Source: CAZSMC01 sp964607755 (GTDB lineage Bacteria > Zhuqueibacterota > Zhuqueibacteria > Residuimicrobiales > Krinioviventaceae). Taken from it: a DNA stretch of 9,147 bases. This document shows positions 1 to 6,361 of the stretch, one piece after another. The notes below the pieces were generated by a model. The model did not search any database. It saw nothing but the letters and a program-made list of their open reading frames with translations, and was not told the DNA's origin. The DNA lies in the NCBI GenBank assembly GCA_964607755.1, contig CAZSMC010000112.1:1-9147 (forward strand), given 5' to 3'. How positions within the stretch are numbered: the first letter of the stretch is position 1; each line of letters begins with the position of its first letter. The translations under genes were made by a program, and so were the position numbers.

Positions 1-87
1 TCCTGTTTTTAAAATATCATTGTATTATATCTCTGTTATTTTTACATTCAATTCTTACTGATTAAGAGAACATTATCCGGCAAAAAT

Positions 88-837
88 ATGTTTGATTTTA
101 TAGACAAAGTGGCTATAGTGACTGGCGGAACGCGGGGTATCGGCCGTACGATTTCTAAACTTTTGGTTGATACCGGTGCCTACGTTGCAGTGATTTATCG
201 CAGCAACGATGAAAAAGCACAATCATTGAAAAAAGAAGTAGCACATCCGGAAGCATTCAGGCTCTACAAATGCGATGTCTCCGATGGCGAAGCCTTGAGT
301 TCGACTATGGAAACGGTGTTCAACGAATTCTGGAATATCGATGTGCTGATCAATAATGCCGGAATTTGGATGGCGACTCCGGTTATGAATATGGATATGA
401 ATATTCGCGATCAAACGATCGATATTAATCTGAAAGGCGTGATGAACGGCTGTCAGGCTGTGGTTCCGTTCATGGCGCAATCCGGTGGCGGAGTGATCGT
501 CAATGTCTCTTCGACTGCCGGACAACGCGGAGAGAAAAACTATTCCACGTATGCCGCAACTAAAGGCGGAATTATTAGCTATACAAAATCTCTGGCTGCC
601 GAACTGGCTCCGGACAACATCAGGGTCAATGCGGTGGCGCCAGGGTGGGTGAATACAGAAATGACAAGGCAGGCTATCGAATCACGCTCTTCCGAGATTC
701 TGCGGGAAATTCCTCTTGGGCGCGTGGCTCAACCTATCGATGTGGCGATGCCTGTGCTTTTCCTGGCTTCGGAGGCTGCCCAGTTCATTACCGGTGAAGT
801 GCTAAATGTCAATGGCGGGTCTGTTTTGTGCGGTTGA
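88..837 (+). CDS. Short-chain dehydrogenase/reductase, FabG-like (3-oxoacyl-ACP reductase family)
   Basis: This is a cytosolic NAD(P)(H)-dependent oxidoreductase of the classical SDR family, 249 residues, the usual length. The Rossmann nucleotide-binding motif TGGTRGIG lies at residues 12-19, NNAG at 89-92, and the structural Asn at 114. The catalytic Ser142, Tyr155 and Lys159 form the expected S-x12-Y-x3-K pattern. PGWVNTEM (185-192) and the C-terminal ITGEVLNVNGG are also typical. The overall pattern is closest to FabG-type 3-oxoacyl-ACP reductases, but this family reduces many substrates and no other fatty-acid synthesis gene is adjacent, so the substrate is open. The start at 88 matches the normal N-terminus, although no Shine-Dalgarno sequence is visible. 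The next gene begins 4 bases after the stop, suggesting cotranscription. The promoter is not clear in the 87 bases available upstream. Confidence 0.93.
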   Translation: MFDFIDKVAIVTGGTRGIGRTISKLLVDTGAYVAVIYRSNDEKAQSLKKEVAHPEAFRLYKCDVSDGEALSSTMETVFNEFWNIDVLINNAGIWMATPVMNMDMNIRDQTIDINLKGVMNGCQAVVPFMAQSGGGVIVNVSSTAGQRGEKNYSTYAATKGGIISYTKSLAAELAPDNIRVNAVAPGWVNTEMTRQAIESRSSEILREIPLGRVAQPIDVAMPVLFLASEAAQFITGEVLNVNGGSVLCG

Positions 838-841
838 AGAT

Positions 842-1858
842 ATGGGCATTCATTTGAAAAAATTATTACCCGGTAAACTGGATCATGATTTTCTTGATTC
901 GCTGTTAAAGCGGTTTACTTCTCAAGATGAACGGGTGGTCATCGGCGCCAGGGTTGGTGAAGACGCCACCGTTATTGACATGGGGGATCGTTACTTGCTG
1001 GCAAAAACTGATCCAATTACCTTTGCTACAGAACACATCGGTTACTATGCCGTGCACGTTAACATCAATGACATTTCCTGCATGGGCGCTACGCCGAAAT
1101 GGTTTCTGGCAACAATTCTTTTGCCGGAAAAAGCCACAAGCGATTTAGCGGAAAATATTTTTGCACAGCTCTCAGATGTTTGCCGCCAACAGAATATCGT
1201 CTATTGCGGAGGACACACTGAAGTGACAGTCGGCCTGAACAGGCCTGTGGTTGTCGGACAAATGCTCGGAGAAGTGGAAAAAGATAAACTTGTGGTCAAA
1301 GACGGGGCGCAGAAAAATGACAGGATTTTGCTCGTCCGGCGTATTCCTGTGGAAGGGACAGCGATTATTGCTTTTGAAAAACACAAGGAACTGGAAGAAA
1401 CATTTTCGCCAGACTTTGTCGAACGCTGTAAGAATATGCTGTTCGATCCCGGCATTAGCGTGCGCAGAGAAGCTGAAATTGCTGTCAATGCGGCAGAGGT
1501 TCATGCCATGCACGATCCGACCGAAGGGGGGGTGGCTACCGCGATTCACGAACTGGCGTTAGCAGCTCAACTGGGATGTGAAATTTACGCAAACAAAATT
1601 CCTGTCATGCCGGAAGGCAAACTTGCCTGTGACATGTTTGACATGGATCCCCTCGGTGTCATTTCCAGCGGGGCTTTGCTCCTTGCCGTACCGCCTAAAA
1701 GCGTGGAGCCGATTTTAAAAGCGTACGAAGAAAATGATATCGTGGTGGCTGAAATAGGTACTTTACTTGATAAAGACCGGGGTAAGGTTCTAGTGGAAGA
1801 TGAACAAAAGATCCCGCTGCCTGTTTTTCCTCAGGATGAAATTGTAAAAATATTTTAA
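842..1858 (+). CDS. AIR synthase-related (HypE/PurM-like) ATP-binding protein
   Basis: This 338-residue protein belongs to the PurM/HypE/ThiL/SelD superfamily, whose members use ATP to activate a carbonyl, thiocarboxamide or selenide group. Visible motifs are GARVGEDATVI at 35-45, KTDPITFATEHIG at 55-67, VNINDISCMGA at 73-83 (the metal-ATP-binding acidic and amide residues) and HDPTEGGVATAIHELA from about 224. HypE proper, a [NiFe]-hydrogenase maturase, ends in a cysteine that carries the thiocyanate group. This protein ends in IVKIF with no terminal cysteine, and no hyp genes are near, so it is best called HypE-like of unknown substrate. An upstream ATG at 806 would overlap the SDR gene by 32 bases. 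The ATG at 842, four bases after that gene's stop, fits the family N-terminus better. Neither start has a convincing ribosome-binding site. Cotranscription with the SDR is inferred from the spacing. Confidence 0.85.
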   Translation: MGIHLKKLLPGKLDHDFLDSLLKRFTSQDERVVIGARVGEDATVIDMGDRYLLAKTDPITFATEHIGYYAVHVNINDISCMGATPKWFLATILLPEKATSDLAENIFAQLSDVCRQQNIVYCGGHTEVTVGLNRPVVVGQMLGEVEKDKLVVKDGAQKNDRILLVRRIPVEGTAIIAFEKHKELEETFSPDFVERCKNMLFDPGISVRREAEIAVNAAEVHAMHDPTEGGVATAIHELALAAQLGCEIYANKIPVMPEGKLACDMFDMDPLGVISSGALLLAVPPKSVEPILKAYEENDIVVAEIGTLLDKDRGKVLVEDEQKIPLPVFPQDEIVKIF

Positions 1859-1921
1859 AATTTTGTCCTTTGATATTTTTCACATTTTTTATTTTTTTTT
1901 ACCCTTCATTATAAAATTAAT

Positions 1922-1950
1922 TTGAGTTTTACTGGCAGTTTTTGTATTAT
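1922..1950 (+). promoter_or_regulatory. Sigma70-type promoter for the [2Fe-2S] protein gene
   Basis: A -35-like box TTGAGT (1922-1927) is separated by exactly 17 bases from a -10-like box TATTAT (1945-1950). It lies in the AT-rich gap between the HypE-like gene and the small [2Fe-2S] protein. Transcription would begin near 1957, leaving a leader of roughly 77 bases. The rest of the 1859-2033 gap is T-rich and holds no clear hairpin terminator for the upstream gene. No experimental support is available. Confidence 0.55.
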
Positions 1951-2033
1951 CCGTTAAATCCTTTCATTTGTATCGCTGTTCTGGTGAGGGGTGAATGTGA
2001 CAAAGAATTATTTGTATTAAAAGGTGGAGCAGC

Positions 2034-2291
2034 ATGGACGATATTATTGTTATCGAAGTTTGTACAGGCGCGGATTGTTTCATGGTAGGCGGAGCCGAAC
2101 TCCTCGAGTTGGAAAATTATTTACCAGAGGAGCTTTTGGACAATGTGCAAATAGAAAGCACAGAGTGCATGGGATATTGCACGGATGAATATGATGGCCA
2201 GCCGCCGTATGTCCGTATTAACGGAGAGATCATGAGCGATGCGACGATTGATGAAGTGATCTGGGAGATAAAAAGCTTGCTGGGTGAATAA
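2034..2291 (+). CDS. Small thioredoxin-like [2Fe-2S] ferredoxin domain protein (NuoE-like)
   Basis: This 85-residue protein has four cysteines in the pattern of thioredoxin-fold [2Fe-2S] proteins, such as the C-terminal half of NuoE/HoxE and Clostridium-type ferredoxins: Cys10-x4-Cys15, then Cys45-x3-Cys49 in STECMGYC. The segment PPYVRINGEIMSDAT (57-71) followed by a C-terminal helix matches the end of this fold, where NuoE proteins have a similar PxxxV-N stretch. A stand-alone domain of this size probably acts as a small electron carrier or as a subunit of a flavin- or Fe-S-containing oxidoreductase encoded elsewhere. No partner enzyme lies in this window. The start is supported by AAGGTGG at 2021-2027, six bases before the ATG. 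A promoter sits about 85 bases upstream. The protein is acidic and has no signal peptide, so it is cytosolic. Confidence 0.85.
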   Translation: MDDIIVIEVCTGADCFMVGGAELLELENYLPEELLDNVQIESTECMGYCTDEYDGQPPYVRINGEIMSDATIDEVIWEIKSLLGE

Positions 2292-2292
2292 A

Positions 2293-2355
2293 GACCGGCA
2301 TGGGACATCCGATGATCTGCATGGGGAAGATGAATATCGTTTGCTCATACCGGTC
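2293..2355. repeat. Long imperfect inverted repeat between convergent genes
   Basis: GACCGGCATG at 2293-2302 pairs with CATACCGGTC at 2346-2355, 9 of 10 positions. Inside the 43-base loop two further short pairings nest correctly: CGAT (2310-2313) with ATCG (2336-2339), and ATCT (2315-2318) with AGAT (2328-2331). It starts two bases after the stop of the [2Fe-2S] protein gene and lies beyond the stop of the minus-strand small membrane protein gene. It could protect a 3' end or act as a weak terminator for either gene. There is no T-run directly after it, so a canonical intrinsic terminator is not supported. Confidence 0.45.
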
Positions 2356-2373
2356 ATTTTGCCGGAGGATGTG

Positions 2374-2508
2374 CTATTGCTTTGTATTCTCGGCAATTTT
2401 TTCCATGGCACGAACAAATCTGGTTAAAAGAACGAGTACGTATACAGCAATGGCAAGGTAGATTATAAAGATTATTGGGGCGATGGATTCAATGATGTTG
2501 AATGGCAT
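2374..2508 (-). CDS. Small single-pass membrane protein, 44 residues, unknown function
   Basis: This is a short reading frame on the minus strand, convergent with the [2Fe-2S] protein gene. It begins at the ATG ending at 2508 and stops with TAG at 2374-2376. An AGGA ribosome-binding motif lies 8 bases upstream of the ATG. The product starts MPFNIIESIAP, continues with a strongly hydrophobic stretch of about 19 residues (roughly 10-28, ending AVYVLVLL), and ends in a charged amphipathic tail, TRFVRAMEKIAENTKQ. The likely topology is one membrane helix with the basic tail in the cytoplasm (positive-inside rule). Tiny proteins with one helix followed by a (L/F)(V/I)(R/K)A(x)EKIA tail are familiar as unnamed genes in related bacteria, though I could not search for relatives. 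The ribosome-binding site and the coherent hydrophobic-then-amphipathic design are the main evidence. Function is unknown. Confidence 0.6.
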   Translation of the reverse strand: MPFNIIESIAPIIFIIYLAIAVYVLVLLTRFVRAMEKIAENTKQ

Positions 2509-2740
2509 AAAGATCATCCTGTTTTAGATGTTTGATATTTCCACAAACAGATTTTAAATACCGCACATTTTTCACAAATAAAAGAGAAAATTCATATCGA
2601 ATGGATGAAGCGCCAGACAGAGATCCGCCTTCCTGGTCTTGAGGCACGCCAATTTTACTAAAAAAATCTTGCGAAAACAACTCTTTTTTATTACATTTAT
2701 TGACTTTTTCGTTTTAATATCAAATTTGCGTTAATTAAAT
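2509..2740. other. AT-rich gap between the divergent small membrane protein gene and ffh
   Basis: This 232-base stretch should hold the promoters of both the minus-strand small gene and the plus-strand ffh operon. A TTGACT at 2700-2705 resembles a -35 box, but no good -10 box follows at 16-18 bases; TAATAT comes too soon. I therefore mark no promoter. No tRNA, no SRP RNA (the GGAAGG apical loop motif is absent) and no further supported gene were seen. Confidence 0.5.
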
Positions 2741-4060
2741 ATGTTTCAGGAACTTTACGAAAAATTAGACAATGTTTTCCGCAAGCTCAAAGGCCATGGC
2801 AAGCTTTCGGAAAAAAATATATCTGATTCGATGCGCGAAATTCGGCGCGTACTGCTTGAGGCCGATGTCAATTATAAAGTTGCCAGGCAGTTCATAAAAA
2901 ACGTTGAACAGCGTGCTTTAGGCCATGACGTGATCAAGAGCGTCACTCCCGGCCAAATGGTAATAAAAATTATTTACGATGAACTGACCCAACTGATGGG
3001 CGAAAAGGCGGCGCCCATCCAGTTTAAAGGCTCAACGCCGAATATCGTTATGTTGTGCGGCTTACAGGGTTCGGGTAAAACGACACTTGCCGGAAAGCTG
3101 GCAACGTATCTCAGGAAAAAAGGCCGCAATCCGGTGCTGGTTGCTGCGGACGTTTATCGACCGGCAGCTATCGACCAGTTGAGTGTCGTGGGTGAACATA
3201 CCTCAACTACGGTGTTTAAGCAGGAGGGTAAGGATGCAGTAAAAATCAGCAAAAAAGCTGTTGAGCATGCCCGCAAAAATATGCTGGATACCGTGATTAT
3301 CGATACCGCGGGCCGGTTGCATATTGATGAAGACATGATGAAAGAGTTGGAAAACGTCAAGGACGCGATAAAACCGGATGAAATCTTATTCGTCGCCGAT
3401 GCCATGACCGGACAGGATGCGGTGAATACAGCAAAGACTTTTTTGCAGCGTATCGATTTTGACGGTGTTGTCCTTACAAAAATGGATGGCGATGCCCGGG
3501 GCGGTGCGGCGTTGTCAATACGTGCGGTTACTGACAAGCCGATCAAGTTTATCAGCGTTGGCGAGAAATACGATCAACTTGAGCCTTTTCATCCTGAACG
3601 AATGGCATCGCGAATCCTGGGCAAAGGCGACGTTGTCAGTTTGGTTGAAAAGGCCCAGGAAGCCATCGATACCGAGGAAGCGGAAAAGCTGGAGAAGAAA
3701 CTTCGCCGCCAGGAGTTTACACTGGAAGATTTTTATGATCAGTTGCAGCAGATCAAAAAAATGGGGCCGCTGCAAGATATTTTAGGCATGATGCCGGGCA
3801 TGCAGAATAAAGCGCTCAAAAACATGCAAGTTGATGACAGGGCGCTGGTTCGCATCGAAGCGATTATCAACTCGATGACCCCGAAAGAACGCCGGTCTCC
3901 CAATATCATTAACGGCAGCCGGCGCAAACGAATTGCACGGGGCAGCGGCACCGCAGTCCAGGATGTTAATCGATTGTTGAATCAGTTTAGCATGATGAAA
4001 AAAATGATGAAAACGATGAAAAAGGGCGGCGGTGGTATGCGCATGCCGCTTGGATTTTAA
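2741..4060 (+). CDS. ffh: Signal recognition particle GTPase Ffh (SRP54)
   Basis: Ffh binds the 4.5S/SRP RNA and the signal sequences of nascent membrane and secreted proteins. It then delivers ribosomes to the receptor FtsY through reciprocal GTP hydrolysis. The 439 residues show all three domains. The N domain is a helical bundle (1-85, with MREIRRVLLEADVNYKVAR). The G domain has the P-loop GLQGSGKTT at 107-115, DVYRPAA at 137-143, DTAGR at 188-192, TKMDG at 246-250 and VGEK at 273-276. The methionine-rich M domain runs from about 300 to the end, with RRKRIARGSGTAVQDVN for RNA binding and MMKKMMKTMKK for signal peptides. The length is normal and the protein is complete. The ATG at 2741 gives the classic N-terminus, yet no Shine-Dalgarno sequence precedes it. 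It is the first gene of a five-gene operon; rpsP begins 14 bases after its stop. Confidence 0.98.
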   Translation: MFQELYEKLDNVFRKLKGHGKLSEKNISDSMREIRRVLLEADVNYKVARQFIKNVEQRALGHDVIKSVTPGQMVIKIIYDELTQLMGEKAAPIQFKGSTPNIVMLCGLQGSGKTTLAGKLATYLRKKGRNPVLVAADVYRPAAIDQLSVVGEHTSTTVFKQEGKDAVKISKKAVEHARKNMLDTVIIDTAGRLHIDEDMMKELENVKDAIKPDEILFVADAMTGQDAVNTAKTFLQRIDFDGVVLTKMDGDARGGAALSIRAVTDKPIKFISVGEKYDQLEPFHPERMASRILGKGDVVSLVEKAQEAIDTEEAEKLEKKLRRQEFTLEDFYDQLQQIKKMGPLQDILGMMPGMQNKALKNMQVDDRALVRIEAIINSMTPKERRSPNIINGSRRKRIARGSGTAVQDVNRLLNQFSMMKKMMKTMKKGGGGMRMPLGF

Positions 4061-4074
4061 TAAAGGAGGTTTAC

Positions 4075-4713
4075 TTGTCAGTAAAAATAAGACTTACCCG
4101 AATGGGGCGAAAAAAAGTCCCATTCTATCGAATCGTGGCTATTGATTCTCACAAGCGCCGTGATGGTAAGTATCTGGAAAAAATCGGCACTTATAATCCC
4201 TTGACTCAGCCTGAACAGGTTAATATCGACCGCGATCTGGCTTTGAAATGGCTTAAAAATGGCGCTATCCCAAGCGACACGGTTCGCTCGATGTTCAGTC
4301 GCGAGGGGATCATGTTCGAGATGGACCTTCGCAAAAGAGGTTTATCCGAAGAACAGATAGCTGAAGAGATGAAAAAATGGGAAGCATTGCAGCGAGAGCG
4401 CATTAAAAAGCGCGAAGCCATGGAAGCCCAGGCGAAACGGGAAAAGGAAAAGACTGAGCCGGAAGAGAAGAAAGCTGCTCCACAAGCTGAAGAACAAGAA
4501 GCAGAGCCGGAAGAGAAAAAAACTGTCCCGCAAACTGAAGAACAAGAAGCAGAACCGGAAGAAAAAAAGACTGCCCCGCAAACTGAAGAACAAGAAGCAG
4601 AACCGGAACAAACAGCAAAAGCGGAACAAGAACCGGAAGGATCGGCCGAAGAGACAGAAGAAAAACCTGATCAGCCGGAAGAACCGGCTGAAGAAGAGAA
4701 AACCGGCGAATAA
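4075..4713 (+). CDS. rpsP: Ribosomal protein bS16 with long acidic repeat-containing C-terminal tail
   Basis: bS16 is a 30S subunit protein that binds 16S rRNA early in assembly. Residues 1-85 are a standard bS16 domain: VKIRLTRMGRKKVPFYRIV, then GKYLEKIGTYNP, then a helix with LALKWLKNGAIPSDTVRSMF. Typical bS16 proteins end near 80-90 residues, but this one has 212. Residues 86-128 are charged and probably helical. Residues 130-177 are three 16-residue tandem repeats of the form EEKKTAPQTEEQEAEP. The remainder is Glu/Pro/Ala rich and probably disordered. Shorter tails on bS16 are common in Bacteroidetes-like bacteria; repeats this regular are notable. The start codon is TTG at 4075, chosen because AAAGGAGGT at 4062-4070 precedes it by the right distance and SVKIRL follows. 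The gene sits between ffh and rimM with no KH-domain gene. Confidence 0.96.
   Translation: MSVKIRLTRMGRKKVPFYRIVAIDSHKRRDGKYLEKIGTYNPLTQPEQVNIDRDLALKWLKNGAIPSDTVRSMFSREGIMFEMDLRKRGLSEEQIAEEMKKWEALQRERIKKREAMEAQAKREKEKTEPEEKKAAPQAEEQEAEPEEKKTVPQTEEQEAEPEEKKTAPQTEEQEAEPEQTAKAEQEPEGSAEETEEKPDQPEEPAEEEKTGE
4462..4605 (+). repeat. Three 48-bp tandem repeats inside rpsP
   Basis: Three in-frame copies of a 48-base unit lie at 4462-4509, 4510-4557 and 4558-4605, each encoding 16 residues of Glu/Lys/Pro/Gln-rich sequence. Copies 2 and 3 are nearly identical, while copy 1 has more substitutions (AAPQA for TVPQT/TAPQT). This suggests stepwise duplication, with the last one recent. Copy number could vary between strains by slippage or recombination without shifting the frame. 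Confidence 0.95.
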
Positions 4714-4731
4714 CAAACCGGTCTGATTTCG

Positions 4732-5268
4732 ATGGCCGAAGAAAAGAAACAACGTCTTTTACCGGATTTTGTTATCATCGGCCGGATTCTAAAACCGCAT
4801 GGCATCCACGGCGCTGTGCGAGTTGAACCAGAAACGTATGATCCCCGGCGATTTCATGATTTAAAACGCGTATATGTAGGCAATGAAGATCATCCGCTAG
4901 AGTCCTTTGACATTCAAAGAGTCCAATTGACGCCCAAATTTGTCATTCTCACATTCAAAGATGTGCAATCCATTTCCGCTGCTGAGGCATTAAAAAACCG
5001 GTTTTTGTGGATTCCCCGGGAAGAAACAATGCCTTTGCCAGACGAATCGCATTATTATTTTGAACTGATTGGCATGACAGTGGAAACAAATAGCGGTGAA
5101 AAAATTGGCACGGTAAAAGATGTCATCAATTATCCGGCGCATTATGTGTTTGTTGTTGAACGGGGAGAAAACGAATTCATGATTCCAGATGTCCCCGATT
5201 TTATAGAGTCTATAGATGACGATAATGGCAAGATTATCATCAATCCAATAGAAGGTCTGTTGGAATAA
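4732..5268 (+). CDS. rimM: Ribosome maturation factor RimM
   Basis: RimM helps assemble the head of the 30S subunit by binding ribosomal protein uS19 and acts before the subunit enters translation. The 178 residues show the N-terminal RimM barrel with FVIIGRILKPHGIHGAVRVEP (starting near residue 14) and the linker with LKNRFLWIPREE. The C-terminal PRC-barrel starts YYFELIGMTVET and contains GTVKDVINYPAHYVFVV and EFMIPDVPDFI. The length is typical. The start at 4732 leaves an 18-base gap after rpsP. There is no clear Shine-Dalgarno sequence there, so translation may depend on coupling or on leader A/T content. Its place between rpsP and trmD is the standard one and supports the assignment. Confidence 0.96.
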   Translation: MAEEKKQRLLPDFVIIGRILKPHGIHGAVRVEPETYDPRRFHDLKRVYVGNEDHPLESFDIQRVQLTPKFVILTFKDVQSISAAEALKNRFLWIPREETMPLPDESHYYFELIGMTVETNSGEKIGTVKDVINYPAHYVFVVERGENEFMIPDVPDFIESIDDDNGKIIINPIEGLLE

Positions 5269-5284
5269 CCGCTCGGAGAAACCG

Positions 5285-5992
5285 GTGCAGATTCATGTTA
5301 TAACAGCTTTTCCAAAAGTATTTGAAGGATTTAAAAGCGAGAGTATTTTTAAACGTGCCCTGGAACGGGGACATGTTGAACTCTATTTGCATCACATTCG
5401 CGATTATGCGACCGGCAAGCACCAACAGATTGATGACTATCCCTACGGCGGCGGCCCAGGAATGATCCTGAAACCGGAACCCATTTTCCGGTGCGTGGAA
5501 GATGTCTATGAAAAGTATCATCTCAACGATACAAAACTAACTTTTCTAACGCCGCTTGGTGAGACATACACTCAGAAAAAAGCGGTTGAAATGTCTTTGC
5601 GACAAAATTTGGTCTTCTTGTGCGGCCATTACAAAGGTGTTGATCAACGCGTGATTCAGGAACTGGTTGACGAAGAAATTTCAATCGGCGACTTTGTGTT
5701 ATCCGGAGGCGAGTGCGCTGCGATGTGCATCATTGATTCCGTTGTCCGGCTTTTACCCGGAGTGATCGGTGATATTGACTCTGCGGTCAATGATTCGTTC
5801 CAAAATGAATTGTTAGACCATCCGCATTACACAAGGCCGGAAACATTTCGTGGCATGGATGTGCCAAAGGTACTATTGTCTGGTAATCATGCAAATATAG
5901 AAAAATGGCGCCACAGCAAAGCGTTAGCTATCACAAAAGCACGACGCTACGATCTTTATACAAAATATTTAAATGACGAAAATAATAAATAA
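5285..5992 (+). CDS. trmD: tRNA (guanine37-N1)-methyltransferase TrmD
   Basis: TrmD methylates N1 of G37, next to the anticodon, using S-adenosylmethionine; the modification prevents +1 frameshifting and the gene is usually essential. The enzyme is a trefoil-knot (SPOUT) homodimer. The 235 residues contain YPYGGGPGM, LCGHYKGVDQRVIQ, the knot segment SIGDFVLSGGE, and NDSFQNELLDHPHYTRPETF, which holds the catalytic Asp before Ser-Phe. They also contain RGMDVPKVLLSGNH and IEKWR. CGHYKGVDQR replaces the CGRYEGIDER form of proteobacterial enzymes and resembles the Bacteroidetes version. The start is GTG at 5285, supported by GGAG at 5275-5278, six bases upstream, and by the canonical IHVITAFP N-terminus. 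It follows rimM by 16 bases. Confidence 0.97.
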   Translation: MQIHVITAFPKVFEGFKSESIFKRALERGHVELYLHHIRDYATGKHQQIDDYPYGGGPGMILKPEPIFRCVEDVYEKYHLNDTKLTFLTPLGETYTQKKAVEMSLRQNLVFLCGHYKGVDQRVIQELVDEEISIGDFVLSGGECAAMCIIDSVVRLLPGVIGDIDSAVNDSFQNELLDHPHYTRPETFRGMDVPKVLLSGNHANIEKWRHSKALAITKARRYDLYTKYLNDENNK

Positions 5993-6014
5993 CTCTTCAG
6001 ATGAGGAGGCTAAA

Positions 6015-6356
6015 ATGAATAAATTAGATGCGGTATCAGCCGCCCAAATGAAAACAGATATTCCCGAGTTCCATGCAGGTGACACCCTGGATATCCATGT
6101 CAGAGTTGTGGAAGGGGATAAAGAGCGAATTCAGGTATTCCAGGGCGTTGTCCTGCAGCGCAGCGGTACTGGTGTGAACGAGACCGTCACAGTGCGCAAG
6201 GTTTCAAACGGGGTTGGCGTAGAGAGAATATTTCCGATTCATTCTCCGGCAATCAACAAAATCGAACGGGTGAGAGAAGGCAAAGTCCGCCGGGCAAAAT
6301 TGTTCTATTTACGCAATCGACGGGGCAAAGCTGCAAGAATACCTGAGAAGCGCTGA
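6015..6356 (+). CDS. rplS: Ribosomal protein bL19
   Basis: bL19 sits at the 30S-50S interface, contributing to an intersubunit bridge. The 113 residues are the normal length. They contain the family features PEFHAGDTLDIHVRVVEGDK, RIQVFQGVVLQRSG, the TVRKVSNGVGVERIFPIHSP stretch, and the basic C-terminus RRAKLFYLRNRRGKAARI. A longer frame begins at 5973 inside trmD, but the start at 6015 is clearly right: GAGGAGG at 6003-6009 lies five bases before the ATG, and MNKLDAV is the expected N-terminus. It is the last gene of the ffh-rpsP-rimM-trmD-rplS operon, starting 22 bases after trmD. An RNA hairpin and then an intrinsic terminator follow it. Confidence 0.97.
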   Translation: MNKLDAVSAAQMKTDIPEFHAGDTLDIHVRVVEGDKERIQVFQGVVLQRSGTGVNETVTVRKVSNGVGVERIFPIHSPAINKIERVREGKVRRAKLFYLRNRRGKAARIPEKR

Positions 6357-6361
6357 GGTCT

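Noticed and set aside
806..841. Upstream ATG that would lengthen the HypE-like protein by 12 residues
   Set aside because: It overlaps the SDR coding end and adds sequence not typical of the family; the ATG at 842 gives the expected N-terminus.
1859..1921. Terminator after the HypE-like gene
   Set aside because: The region is T-rich but has no GC-containing stem; AAAATATTTT alone is too weak to call.
2284..2427. 47-codon plus-strand frame starting with GTG overlapping the [2Fe-2S] gene stop
   Set aside because: It has no clear ribosome-binding site, crosses the inverted repeat and overlaps the better-supported minus-strand small membrane protein gene.
2489..2680. 63-codon minus-strand frame with TTG start upstream of the small membrane protein
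   Set aside because: Its composition is not protein-like, it has no recognisable domain, and it overlaps the start of the better small gene in another frame.
2509..2740. SRP RNA gene next to ffh
   Set aside because: The conserved apical loop motif of the SRP RNA (GGAAGG with its flanks) is absent on both strands.
4342..4752. Long Phe/Leu/Arg-rich minus-strand frame opposite rpsP
   Set aside because: It is the mirror of the Glu/Lys-rich rpsP tail, where GAA/AAG codons read as TTC/CTT. It has no independent support.
5973..6014. Longer start for rplS inside trmD
   Set aside because: The strong GAGGAGG at 6003-6009 and the usual bL19 length both point to the ATG at 6015.
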